NCBI GenBank assembly: GCA_037179515.1
Contig: JAXCGZ010002370.1
Span: 1-64,000 of the forward strand
Direction: 5' to 3'
DNA: 64,000 nt
From: Halocaridina rubra
Lineage: Eukaryota; Arthropoda; Malacostraca; Decapoda; Atyidae
The first letter of the stretch is position 1. Each line of letters opens with the position of its first letter. The notes beneath the pieces are model-generated. The model worked only from the letters and a program-made list of their open reading frames with translations, ran no database searches and was not told where the DNA came from. Of the stretch, positions 9,704 to 19,599 are shown one piece after another. The position numbers and the translations under genes are program-made.

Positions 9704-9880
9704 GTCTTGAATATATTTCAAGACAGTTTATTTCTAAGTCTTTTTTTGCGGGACCGTTTTGTTTATTGTAACGTGATTGCATGTATGTGCACTTTTAGAC
9801 TTAATATGCATACCTACTCATTTATATTAAGTATACACATATATTCATATTATAATGTGTAGTTCATTATAGACTATTGT
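9427..9880. mobile_element. Inverted pair of BEL-LTR-like ends around an (ATT)n tract
   Basis: The right arm (9703-9880) begins TGTCTTGAATATATTTCAAG and follows the start of the BEL LTR at 39361 for about 170 bases. The left arm (9427-9627) is the same sequence in reverse complement. Both arms start with TGTCTTGAAT at the central (ATT)n tract (9628-9702), so the two LTR heads face away from each other. Many substitutions show that this is old. It could be a fold-back element or two LTR ends brought together. Confidence 0.6.
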
Positions 9881-10024
9881 AAAGAAAACTTATTAAATCA
9901 ATGATTCCAGTGATACTGTCCCCATGTAAAAGAAAGTGTAAATTAAGCAGAAATAATAGAGAAATGTAATAAATGGTTTAAACAAAGCCTATGCCTTCTT
10001 CAATTGGAGTACATTTTTTTTTTT

Positions 10025-10180
10025 TTTATGATTGTGACACCAGGACGGGCCAAAAAAAAATCTAAAATAAAACAGCCCTCATCGGGCTTGGGCACGAAGA
10101 ATACATGAAGTAAAGAGAAACAGAGATGGCGAGTGTAATATCTTGTCAGATGTGAAGGGATAATAAAAGATGTGTGACGA
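10025..10180 (+). repeat. Dispersed repeat R, copy 1
   Basis: Shares GATTGTGACACCAGGA, AATAAAACAGCC, GGGCTTGGGCAC, AAAGAGAAACAGA and CTTGTCAGATGTGAAGGGA with 53011-53148, and more loosely with 55967-56195. Non-coding. It is preceded by a T-run. The family is not recognised. Confidence 0.6.
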
Positions 10181-10372
10181 ATATCCAAGAATATTCAGTG
10201 TAGCTGTAGGCATAGAAAAAGAACCGTAACTAAAGGAAGACTCAACATCAAACTGTCCTGGACAGACTGACGTGTTGTGAGCTTCTCACTATGTTAATAT
10301 TAGTACCAGACGGGTACAAGGTAAGAATGGACAAGCGGTGGTTCCTTTATCTTAATTTATTCTAGAGTACAA

Positions 10373-10985
10373 CATTATTACATGCCCTCACTTTTATTGA
10401 GTTTTGGGTGCAGACCATGTTTTCCCTTGGGACCACCAAGATTTATGGCTAGACATCTGGAACTAACCGCCGGCGCCATGCACCCCCAAGAGGCCTAAAG
10501 GATAAGGGACCCTCGGTCCTCGAAAACACTACAAGTCGTGAAGAGAAACGTGAGAGGCTAGAAGTCAAGGGTGAAATAGAATACTCTCCCAATTGTTTTC
10601 TGCTGTAAGGGTCAAATGTTTGTGTTTCTTGTGGTTTAGGAAATGGCTAACTTCTTGGCCTTTCCCATCCTCTTTAGGTACTCGATGCCAGATGCTAAGT
10701 CTCATGGGTCCGGTCATATATCTCCTTGACACTTTCTACAAACATTGACCTTACCACAGAAAACAATTGGGAGAGTATTCTATTTCACCCTTGACTTCTA
10801 GCCTCTCACGTTTCTCTTCACGACTTGTGGTATTTTCCAGGACCGAGGGTCCCTTATCCTTTAGGCCTCTTGGGGGTGCATGGCGCCGGCGGTTAGTTCC
10901 AGGTGTCTAGCCATAAATCTTGGTGGTCCCAAGGGAAAACATGGTCTGCACCCAAAACTCAATAAAAGTGAGGGCATGTAATAAA
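10373..10985. repeat. Long inverted repeat (arms about 240 bp) inside the LTR
   Basis: Bases about 10373-10611 and 10745-10985 are near-perfect reverse complements. Shared words include TTACATGCCCTCACTTTTATTG, TTGGGACCACCAAGATTTAT and AATACTCTCCCAATTGTTTT. A spacer of about 130 bases is itself LTR sequence. Transcription through it would give a strong hairpin. The solo LTR at 7568 has only one arm. Confidence 0.85.
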
Positions 10986-11707
10986 ATATCTGTGCCCTCG
11001 ACCGTTACCCCTCAAGATTTGTTACAAGTTTCAGATTCTGGCTTCAGCACGATTTCTGTCATGTGACATCCCTCCCAACCAAAACTGAAATATCTCTTAT
11101 TTCAGTCGAAGCATGGGCTATTTTTTCGAGAGCTCTTGGACATATCCTAGCTAACATTAGTTTACAATAGAAATGGGGCCGAATTATTTAAGCTATTTTC
11201 TAAGAATTCCTAGTTCTATGAACACTAAACAATCTTTAGTACAAACATTCCTATATTTAACAAATAAAATTAACCTTAATCATTAGGATTTCAGTGTGTA
11301 ACTAATCATTATCAAACATTAATTAAGATCACAGGTTAGTTTAGACCATGACGTTACTGTGTCTACTTCTCTCCTTTTTCAAAAGATTTACAAAAGTTGG
11401 TTAGCTACAGTAAAAATATAAATCATGTAGAACATTAGTATGTACGAACATTTAAAATGCGATAGACAATAACATAAATGGTAAATTCCTATCGTTACTA
11501 TGGGGCATTGATTTGTCTTAATATTAGGCCTTAAAAAACTACTCCTGAAACAAAATATTGGTTACGATGTGAAAAGTTTTAGAAAACATTCATCATTTCA
11601 ATATGCAATTCCTATTCAGAGACAAACTGATATGAGAACTTAATGAACACAAAGATTAAATCATGATTCAAACAATGATAATGCTAAAGCAAAACAAGGA
11701 TATTATT

Positions 11708-11936
11708 AGCCTCCTGGCTAGTACAGTGGTAACGCGCTGGCCTCGCATTCGCGAGGTCGACGGATCGCGCCTCGTCCAGGCAAGAGAGTTTAAGCTGTTT
11801 ACTGGGGAGGTTACTGCTGTGGCTGGTCACCACAGTGGGGGGTTGGGGCCTGTGCCGGTTGGCGACCACCCTATGGGTCCTCCATGACACGTTCCACCCA
11901 TCCGTGGGTGGAGAATCTAAAAAAAAAAAAAAAAAA
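11708..11936 (+). mobile_element. SINE-2, tRNA-derived, full copy with 12-bp TSD
   Basis: The head has a pol III A-box-like TAGTACAGTGGTAACGCG and a B-box-like GGTCGACGGATCGCGCC. The body runs through AAGAGAGTTTAAGCTGTTTAC and GGGTCCTCCATGACACGTTC to an A-run. The flanking AAGGATATTATT is duplicated at 11696-11707 and 11937-11948. The empty site is seen in the sister sequence near 27540, which lacks the SINE. Another copy lies at 61551-61748 and a tail at 5358-5402. Confidence 0.88.
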
Positions 11937-12684
11937 AAGGATATTATTTAGGCAGAAGACTATTTGTTACTATCGGTGCAAATCATACAATTTATCAAAG
12001 GCACTTATTCCAAAACTATATTTAAAGGAGTCTCTGAGTTGTCGCTTAAAATTATCTTAAAACTAGGTAAAACAAATAATAAAAGAATTGGTCTTTTAAC
12101 ACAGTGGTCAAAGACGGTGGGGACCTTTTCTTTCCCATTTTTTTTTCTTTCAGTTCTAAAACGTGGGTTGTTCTTTTCAACAACTAATAAGGGATTTTAA
12201 ATACCCTTCTTTCTCTCTTCACTAAGGTTTGGACATGTATAGGGATTTTTTTCTTTCTGTCTGTTGGTCTTTCCCATCCTCTTGAGGTACTTGACGCCAG
12301 ATGCTGAGACCCATGGGACCAGTCATATATCTTCTTGACCCTTCCTACCAATATTGTCCATATCCAAGAAAAACACTTGAGAGAGTGTTCAATTTCACCC
12401 TTGATCTCTAGCCTCACATGTTTCTCTTCAGGACTTGCTTCAGTTTTCAGGTTTCAGGATTTCATATAACTTCAGCAAGACTTCAGTCATACGACAAGAC
12501 CTATTTAAGTTCAAAAAGCCTTCAGCTGTAGTATCGCAACGGGCGGCTGATGCCATGAACCAACCTACTACATGACTATAGACATATATAATATATCGAC
12601 ATACATATGCTTTACAATATATTACAGCAAAATATGATACCCTGTATGGCTTGCTACAGGAGTTTGGTGTATTTCTCAGTGTAT

Positions 12685-12710
12685 ACACACACACACACAC
12701 ACACACACAC
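12685..12710. repeat. (AC)n microsatellite at the 5' end of full-length LINE-A copy 3
   Basis: Thirteen AC units sit immediately upstream of the first LINE-A base (12711). The sequence before them is not LINE-A, so this is the target DNA. Confidence 0.9.
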
Positions 12711-13621
12711 CGCGCGTTCAGTGACACACGGAATTGCTCCTCGTAAATTTTAGTTTCGAGTGACTAAAGTGCTTAGTGGAAAACTTTACCATAATTTCCA
12801 AAAATATGAAATCGTGCAGAGTATTGTGAGTACAAAAACTAATATTTGTTGTAAGGCGAGACTGTTCATATTAAAGGAAAAAAATTGAGAACTTTTTCGT
12901 GAGAAGAGAGAGAAGCTGCCGTCCAGTTTCTGCCTTGAGGGAAATCTAGAAGAGTTGCCAGACGTGGAGCCTCACACCACATTACCTAATTTTTTGTGTA
13001 AACTGGGGAAAGCTCTTGGGCCGTTTTACCTGATCCTGTGGTTCTATATATTGTTAAAAACAGTATCCTTCCCATTTATATTAACTAGTTAGTTAGTTTG
13101 ATACACGAAAAAATTGAATAATAAAAGAAAAAAAAATTTTACCAAATACCCACCTGTCAACAGTACTGAGTTAAGTTGCCAAGTAGTACAGCAGTCCTAT
13201 TTTCTTCATTTTTTTTTTGCTTTTCTTTTAGCTTTCTCGTTTGCTATTTTGTTATTTTGTATATATATTGAGTTAAATGTAAAGTCTAAATCCCGTGATA
13301 ACATATCTTGGTTAGCAAGTCAGTTTATCAGTTAGGAAGAATATATAACAGAAACAGGTGGGTGCCACCTCGAACACAAATTCGAATTTTCCTTCAGGTT
13401 TGACTTTTGTTTTTCTTTTTCTTTTTATACGTAAATTACCATGGTCAAGTTTTTAAGTTAAGATGTGTGTTACCAGAAAGGAGACAAACTGAGTCACTAA
13501 ATAGCACTTATATGGAGATATAAAAATTCTGTGTGAAGGTAAATTAGAAGTTTTTCTCTTTTCTTTTTTTTTTCCTCTTTCTCGTCTTCTTTCTATATTC
13601 TGTGAGAGGGAGAACATAAAA

Positions 13622-14701
13622 ATGAAGCCATCTCTGTCCCAAACCTCTCCCACCCATGGGTCGGGAGAAGGGGTAGTCATCAGAGGACTTAAACAGAGAA
13701 TCAAGAAGTTAGAGGAAATGGTTACAAGCCTTGACGATAAAATTCGGAATATGGATGGAGAAATGAAAGAGAATGAAACACTCAGAGAACAAATAAGATC
13801 TTTGGAGGAAGCAAATAAAGCACAAGGGCAGGAGAGAAAGGAACTAGAAAAAAGAATAAAGAAGCTGGAAGGGGAAAAGAGTCAACTAGAATCTAGAATT
13901 TCTAATCAAGAAGATAAAAACAAACAGCTAAATGACAACCTAAAGGAATTAGATGTTAGTTCACTGCTATCTTCTGAGAGAGACGAGATTGCTGCTTGGA
14001 ATGTTCAGATTAAGGAAAACATTGAACAGTTCAGAAAAGAGTTCCAGGAGCTGAATATGGAAAATGATGCCATGAAAACGTCCTTTGCTGATGCACTAAA
14101 GGGGAATGTGGCAGTAAAAGAGGCTGTAAAGGTGGTGGCACTGGAAAACATACAAACAGTTGACTATAAAGAGACAGTAATCGAAAAAATGAAAGACGTT
14201 GTGATGGAAAGGGCAAACCCACTCATCAGACAGGCACTTGATAAGGAGAAGACAGTGGTAATCTCAGGCATAAGTGAATCCCAGGAGCCAACATGGCAGG
14301 GGAGACTTGAAGAAAATAAAGCTAGGGTTGTAGACCTGATAAGAAAGCTTGGAGTAGTATGTGGTCCTGAGGATATTGTAAACATACACCAACTAGGTAA
14401 ATATTCGAGGGAAGGAAAGCCGAGACCAACAAAAGTAACCTTTGAGAGAGGGGAGACATGTAGGGAAATATTGTTGAGAAAAAAAAGTCTAAAAGACCTT
14501 CAAGAATGCAAAGAAGTGTTCATTAGACGATACAGAACACAGGAAGAGATGGGAAAGATCAAAAACTTGTTGCAAGAGGCAAGAAGGTTAAATGATGAAA
14601 GAAATGAAGAAGAGAAGAAAAATTTTCGTTACGGAATACTTCCAGACAAAGGGGAGATAAAGAAGATAATGACAGAAGATCAGGGGATGGGGCCTCATTA
14701 A
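13622..14701 (+). CDS. LINE-A ORF1 protein (coiled coil, RRM-like)
   Basis: 359 aa, ATG to TAA. A strong coiled coil runs from about residue 22 to 150, with heptads such as LEKRIKKLEGEKSQLESRI and many Glu/Lys. The C-terminal half (about 190-330) contains VVISGISESQEPTWQGRLEE, IVNIHQLGKYSREGKPRP and an EVFIRRYRTQEEM stretch, the layout of RRM-like LINE ORF1 proteins. Such proteins trimerise and coat element RNA as chaperones. The frame overlaps ORF2 by about 94 bases. The twin at 19600-20679 is nearly identical. Confidence 0.88.
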   Translation: MKPSLSQTSPTHGSGEGVVIRGLKQRIKKLEEMVTSLDDKIRNMDGEMKENETLREQIRSLEEANKAQGQERKELEKRIKKLEGEKSQLESRISNQEDKNKQLNDNLKELDVSSLLSSERDEIAAWNVQIKENIEQFRKEFQELNMENDAMKTSFADALKGNVAVKEAVKVVALENIQTVDYKETVIEKMKDVVMERANPLIRQALDKEKTVVISGISESQEPTWQGRLEENKARVVDLIRKLGVVCGPEDIVNIHQLGKYSREGKPRPTKVTFERGETCREILLRKKSLKDLQECKEVFIRRYRTQEEMGKIKNLLQEARRLNDERNEEEKKNFRYGILPDKGEIKKIMTEDQGMGPH

Positions 14702-17526
14702 GATTGTTATACACAAATGCTGATGGATTAGCTGGTAAGGCAGTAGAATTAAAAGATAGGATTCACAACAGTAAGGCAGATATAGTAGCAATTACAGAGA
14801 CTAAGTTGAGTGAGGACATAAACAGTGTCACAGTTTTTCCTAAGGGCTTCAGAATACTAAGGGTCGAAAGATCTGAGAGGACTGGTGGAGGGATAGCACT
14901 GCTCATAAGTGAGAGGATTCAAGTTGAAGAGATAAACTTGGCTATAGAAAGTGAGTTCAGGGAATTTCTTGTTGCTCGCATAAATACTGGGTCAGAGAGC
15001 ATTATAATAACTGTTGTATACAACCCACCAAGGAACCAAAATAGGCTTGAAATTTAAGAGGAAAGTCATATAGGTACTATTGAAGTCATAAACTCAGTTG
15101 TTAACATGGCGCGGGAGAAAAAATGTAGGATTTTGATTATGGGAGACTTTAATCATAAAGAGATAGATTGGATAAATCTTGACCCACACAGTGGTGAGGA
15201 CTCCTTTGGGGCAAGATTCCTAGATTGCGTACAAGGGAATTTCCTACACCAACATGTAATGGAACCAACAAGAGCCAGGGGTGGGGATGAGCCATCACTA
15301 CTTGATCTGGTGTTCACAGATAATGTGTTGGATATTGAAAATATTGAGTATGAACCACCAATTGGAAAGAGTGACCACTGTGTGTTGTTGATGGAGTATA
15401 TCATTGAAGACATTCTTCCTGAGAGTAGAGGCACTGAGGACATGAGGAGGAACTATCAGAAAGGAGATTACATCAAAATGAATGAGCTTTTTGCAGTTAT
15501 TGACTGGAGAACCTCATTTTACAACAAATCTGTACAAGAAATGTATGACATCTTTTGTGAGAAATATGGGAAGATTGTAGATTGCTGCATACCTGTCACC
15601 AAAGTAGGTGTAATTCATGCCAGAGAGAAATGGTTCGATAATGGGTGTAAAAGAGCTAAGGAGTGGAGAGACAAATGCTGGAAAAGGTATAGGAGGAGAA
15701 AAAACATAAATGCCTGGCAAACCTACAAAAGAGCAAGAAATGACTACCTAAGTAAAAGGAGAGAGGCAGAGAAAGATTATGAGAGGGACATCACCAGGAA
15801 GGCAAAAGAAAATCCCAAGCTTTTCCACAGCTTTATCAGAGGAAAACTGAAGGTAAAAGAACAGGTTTTAAGGCTAAAGAGAGCGGATGGAAGCATCACT
15901 GAGACGGACGAAGAGATCTGCAAAGAATTGAACAAGGAGTTTCAGTCAGTATTTACAGTAGAAAATACCCCACCCCCTCAGATTGCAGTGATAGAAGCTC
16001 AAGGGCCGGTATTAGAGAACATCAACCTTACAGCCACAGAGGTATGCAAAGCGCTGATGGATTTAGATGTTCATAAAGCTACAGGTCCTGATGACATATC
16101 CCCTCATGTGCTTAAAAAATGCGCAAACACAATATCAGTGGCACTAAGTATCATATTTAAGGAGTCATTGGAGTCGGGGGAGATTCCAAGATGCTGGAAA
16201 CAAGCAAATGTGATACCTATCTTCAAAAAGGGAAGGAGGGATACGGCTCTGAACTATAGACCAGTTTCCTTGACCAGCAGAGTTTGCAAAGTTATGGAGA
16301 AACTACTAAGGAAACATATCTCTCTTCACTTGGAATCCTTCAACTTTTTGTCAGTGAGGCAACATGGCTTCAGAGAAGGAAGATCAACAGTAACAAACTT
16401 ATTAGAATTTTATGATGAGGTAAGCCAAATCTTACAGGAAAGAGAGGGCTGGGCAGATTGCATATTCCTAGACTTCCAGAAAGCGTTTGACACTGTTCCA
16501 CATGGGAGACTTATTAGGAAGCTGCAATCAATGGCTAGAATAGGTGGAAATGTCTTGGAATGGATAAAAACTTACTTAGAAGGAAGGGAACAGAGGGTTA
16601 GAGTAAGACACTCAGTGTCTGAATGGAGAAGAGTTAGTAGTGGAGTTCCACAGGGTTCAGTTTTACGGCCACTTTTGTTCCTTGTATATGTAAATGACCT
16701 ACCAGAGTCTGTAAATTCATTCATGAATATGTTTGCAGATGATGCAAAGATTGTGAAGAAAGTAAAAAACGAGAACAATGGTAGAGAACTTCAGGAGGAT
16801 CTGAATAATCTGCATGAGTGGTCAGAAAAGTGGCTAATGAAATTCAATACCTCAAAATGTAAGGTAATGAGAATGGGTACAAGTGCAAGAAGGCCCAAGC
16901 TTGACTACTCGGTGGCTGGAGTACAACTTCAAGAGACAGAAAATGAGAGAGATCTAGGAGTAAACATACTGGCAGATTTGTCTCCAGAAATACATATAAA
17001 TGGCGTAGTAAGGGCAGCATATGCATTCTTATCAAATGTAAGGGTAGCCTTCAGGCACATGGACAAGGAAATGTTCAGAAATATTTATGTAACCTATGTG
17101 AGGCCAAAACTGGAATATGCAGCCCCCTTTTGGAATCCGCACTTGAAAAAGCACATAGGTAAGCTTGAAAAAGTTCAAAGACATGCCACGAAACTGGTGC
17201 CAGAAATATGCAATCTCGGTTATGATGAGAGGCTGAGGGAATTAGACTTGCCATCACTCGAAGCTAGAAGAGTAAGGGGGGATATGGTGACAGTCTTTAA
17301 ATTCCTTCATGGTTATGATAGAGTGGATAGGGATCGATATTTCGATATGGCTGGCTCTAGAACTAGAGGTCATAGTTTGAAGCTTCGGAAGAAAACTTGT
17401 TTGCAGGATGTAAGGAAATACTTTTTCAGTGTAAGAGTAGTTGATAATTGGAATTCGCTAAGCGAGGAGGTAGTTAATGCTACCTCAATCCATAGTTTTA
17501 AGGACAGGTATGATAAGTATCACTAA
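14608..17526 (+). pseudogene. LINE-A ORF2 (endonuclease-RT) with one premature stop
   Basis: The frame opens at 14608 inside ORF1, in the -1 phase. The endonuclease begins LLYTNADG with ITETKL, IMGDFNHKEIDW and SDHCVLL. The RT has NYRPVSLTS, LDFQKAFDTVPH, VPQGSVLRPLL and FADDAKIV. A TAA at 15055-15057 replaces a Tyr codon (TAT) present in copy 7, cutting the protein inside the endonuclease. Otherwise the frame is open to 17526. Gly to Arg in the VPQGSVLGPL motif is a second likely defect. No ATG occurs before the NMAREKK stretch, so the normal start is not an AUG in this frame. Confidence 0.88.
14620..14626 (+). promoter_or_regulatory. Candidate -1 frameshift site (A AAT TTT) in ORF1/ORF2 overlap
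   Basis: In the ORF1 frame the heptamer reads A-AAT-TTT, fitting the X-XXY-YYZ rule. It lies 13 bases into the 94-base overlap (14608-14701) where both frames are open. A -1 slip enters the ORF2 frame. The same site is kept in the copies at 19135 and 23585, and in the diverged copy near 46230. Function is inferred; stop-and-restart at the ORF1 TAA is the alternative. Confidence 0.4.
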
Positions 17527-17600
17527 GTCTAAAAATGGAACCGATCAGGAGACGGGAAGATACGAGCTTTGGGCTCTTTCCCGTAAACACAATTAGGTAA

Positions 17601-17601
<1 letters not shown>

Positions 17602-17653
<52 letters not shown>
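17602..17653. repeat. (AC)n microsatellite between LINE-A copies 3 and 4
   Basis: About 26 AC units. Copy 4 starts directly at its end. Confidence 0.95.
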
Positions 17654-17655
<2 letters not shown>

Positions 17656-17979
17656 ACAGTCTTTAAATTCCTTCATGGTTATGATAGAGTGGATAGGGAT
17701 CGATATTTTGATATGGCTGTCTCTAGAACTAGAGGTCATAGTTTGAAGCTTCGTAAGAAAACTTGTTTGCAGGATGTAAGGAAATACTTTTTCAGTGTAA
17801 GAGTAGTTGATAATTGGAATTGGCTAAGCGAGGAGGTAGTTAATGCTATCTCAGTCCATAGTTTTAAGGACAGGTATGATAAGTATCACTAAGTATAAAA
17901 TGGAACCGATGAGGAGATGGGAAGATATGAGCTTTGGGCTCTTTCCCGTAAACACAATTAGGTAATCACAATTAGGTAA

Positions 17980-17983
<4 letters not shown>
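17654..17983 (+). mobile_element. LINE-A copy 4 (short 5'-truncated)
   Basis: Only the last 79 codons of ORF2 (to 17892) plus the 3' UTR and two tail units. It starts TGACAGTCTTTAAATTCC directly at the AC run and carries the subfamily signature WLSEEVVNAIS, unlike copies 1-3 and 7 (SLSEEVVNATS). Confidence 0.9.

Positions 17984-18018
<35 letters not shown>
17980..18018. repeat. (AC)n microsatellite between LINE-A copies 4 and 5
   Basis: About 19 AC units. Copy 5 starts at GGGGAGATTTATTAGG right after it. Confidence 0.95.
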
Positions 18019-18020
<2 letters not shown>

Positions 18021-19134
18021 GGAGATTTATTAGGAAGCTGCAATCAATGGCTAGAATAGGTGGAAATGTTTTGGAATGGATAAAAACTTACTTAGAAGGA
18101 AGGGAACAGAGGGTTAGAGGAAGACACTCAGTGTCTGAATGGAGAAGAGTTAGTAGTGGAGTTTCACAGGGTTCAGTTTTACGGCCACTTTTGTTCCTTG
18201 TATATGTAAATAACCTACCAGAGTCTGTAAATTCATTCATGAATATGTTTGCAGATGATGCAAAGATTGTGAAGAAAGTACAAAACGAGAACAATGGCAG
18301 AGAACTTCAGGAGGATCTAAATAATCTGCATGAGTGGTCAGAAAAGTGGCTAATGAAATTCAATACTTCAAAATGTAAGGTAATGAAAATGGGTACAAGT
18401 GCAAGAAGGCCCAAGCTTGACTACTCGGTGGCTGGAGTACAACTTCAATGGACAGAAAATGAGAGAGATCAAGGAGTAAACATACTTGCAGATTTGTCTC
18501 CAGAAATACATATAAATGGTATAGTAAGGGCAGCATATGCATTCTTATCAAATGTATGGGTAGCCTTCAGGCACATGGACAAGGAAATGTTCAGAAATAT
18601 TTATGTAACCTATGTGAGGCCCAAACTGGAATATGCAGCCCCCTTTTGGAATCCGCACTTGAAAAAGCACATAGGTAAGCTTGAAAAAGTTCAAAGACAT
18701 GCCACGAAACTGGTGCCAGAAATACGCAATCTCAGTTATGATGAGAGGCTGAGGGAATTAGACTTACCATCACTCGAAGCTAGAAGAGTAAGGGGGGATA
18801 TGGTGACAGTCTTTAAATTCCTTCATGGTTATGATAGAGTGGATAGGGATCGATATTTCGATATGGCTGGCTCTAGAACTAGAGATCATAGTTTGAAGCT
18901 TCGTAAGAAAACTTCTTTGCAGGATGTAAGGAAATACTTTTTCAGTGTAAGAGTAGTTGATAATTGGAATTGGCTAAGCGAGGAGGTAGTTAATGCTATC
19001 TCAATCCATAGTTTTAAGGACAGGTACGATAAGTATCACTAAGTCTAAAAATGGAAGCGATCAGGAGACGGGAAGATACGAGCTTTGGGCTCTTTCCCGT
19101 AAACACAATTAGGTAATCACAATTAGGTAATCAC
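18019..19134 (+). mobile_element. LINE-A copy 5 (5'-truncated)
   Basis: Starts in the RT just after the first catalytic motif and is open from 18047 to the stop at 19040-19042. It contains SQGSVLRPLL, FADDAKIV and the WLSEEVVNAIS subfamily signature. The tail ends GGTAATCAC with no AC run, and copy 6 follows directly. Confidence 0.9.
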
Positions 19135-19599
19135 AACTTAACTCAGTACTGAGTTAAGTTGCCAAGTAGTACAGCTGTCTTATTTTCTTCATTTTTTTGC
19201 TTTTCTTTTAGCTTTCTCTTTTACTATTTTTTTTTTTATTTTGTATATATATTGAGTTAAATGTAAAGTCTAATCCTGTGATAACATATCTTGGTTAGCA
19301 AGTGAGTTTTATCAGTTAGGAAGAATATATAGCAGAAACAGGTGGGTGCCACCTCAAACACAAATTCGAATTTTCCTTCAGGTTTGACTTTTGTTTTTCT
19401 TTTTCTTTTTATACTTAAATTACCATGGTCAAGTTTATAAGTTAAGCTGTGTGTTACCAGAAAAGAGATAAACTGAGTCACTAAATAGCACTTATATGGA
19501 GATATAAAAATTCTGTGTGAAGCTCAATTAAAAGTTTTTCTCTTTTTTTTTCCTCTTTCTCGTCTTCTTTCTATATTCTGTGAGAGGGAGAACATAAAA

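Larger units (their letters stand above)
10268..12496 (-). mobile_element. Gypsy-like family G deletion derivative, complete ends, TSD AGAC
   Basis: On the minus strand the element starts TGTCGTATGACTGAAG at 12496 and ends CAACACGTCA at 10268. It is bracketed by AGAC at 10264-10267 and 12497-12500. Order on the minus strand: about 235 bases of LTR (12496-12262), about 1.2 kb of non-coding internal DNA, a purine tract GGTTGGGAGGGA (11080-11069), then a full LTR (11068-10268). No gag or pol coding remains, so it needed helper proteins or lost its core later. A SINE is inserted at 11708-11936. Confidence 0.8.
12711..17604 (+). mobile_element. LINE-A copy 3 (apparently full length)
   Basis: The longest copy: a 5' UTR of about 0.9 kb (12711-13621), ORF1 (13622-14701), ORF2 (to 17526), 3' UTR and tail. 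Its 5' UTR extends about 230 bases further up than the copy starting at 37731. It is bounded by (AC)n on both sides (12685-12710 and 17602-17653). ORF2 carries one premature stop and the variant VPQGSVLRPLL, so the copy is not active as read. ORF1 is intact. Confidence 0.9.

Noticed and set aside
11720..11790. Functional tRNA gene at the SINE-2 head
   Set aside because: Same reason: tRNA-like promoter only, within a 229-bp SINE with an A tail and 12-bp duplications.
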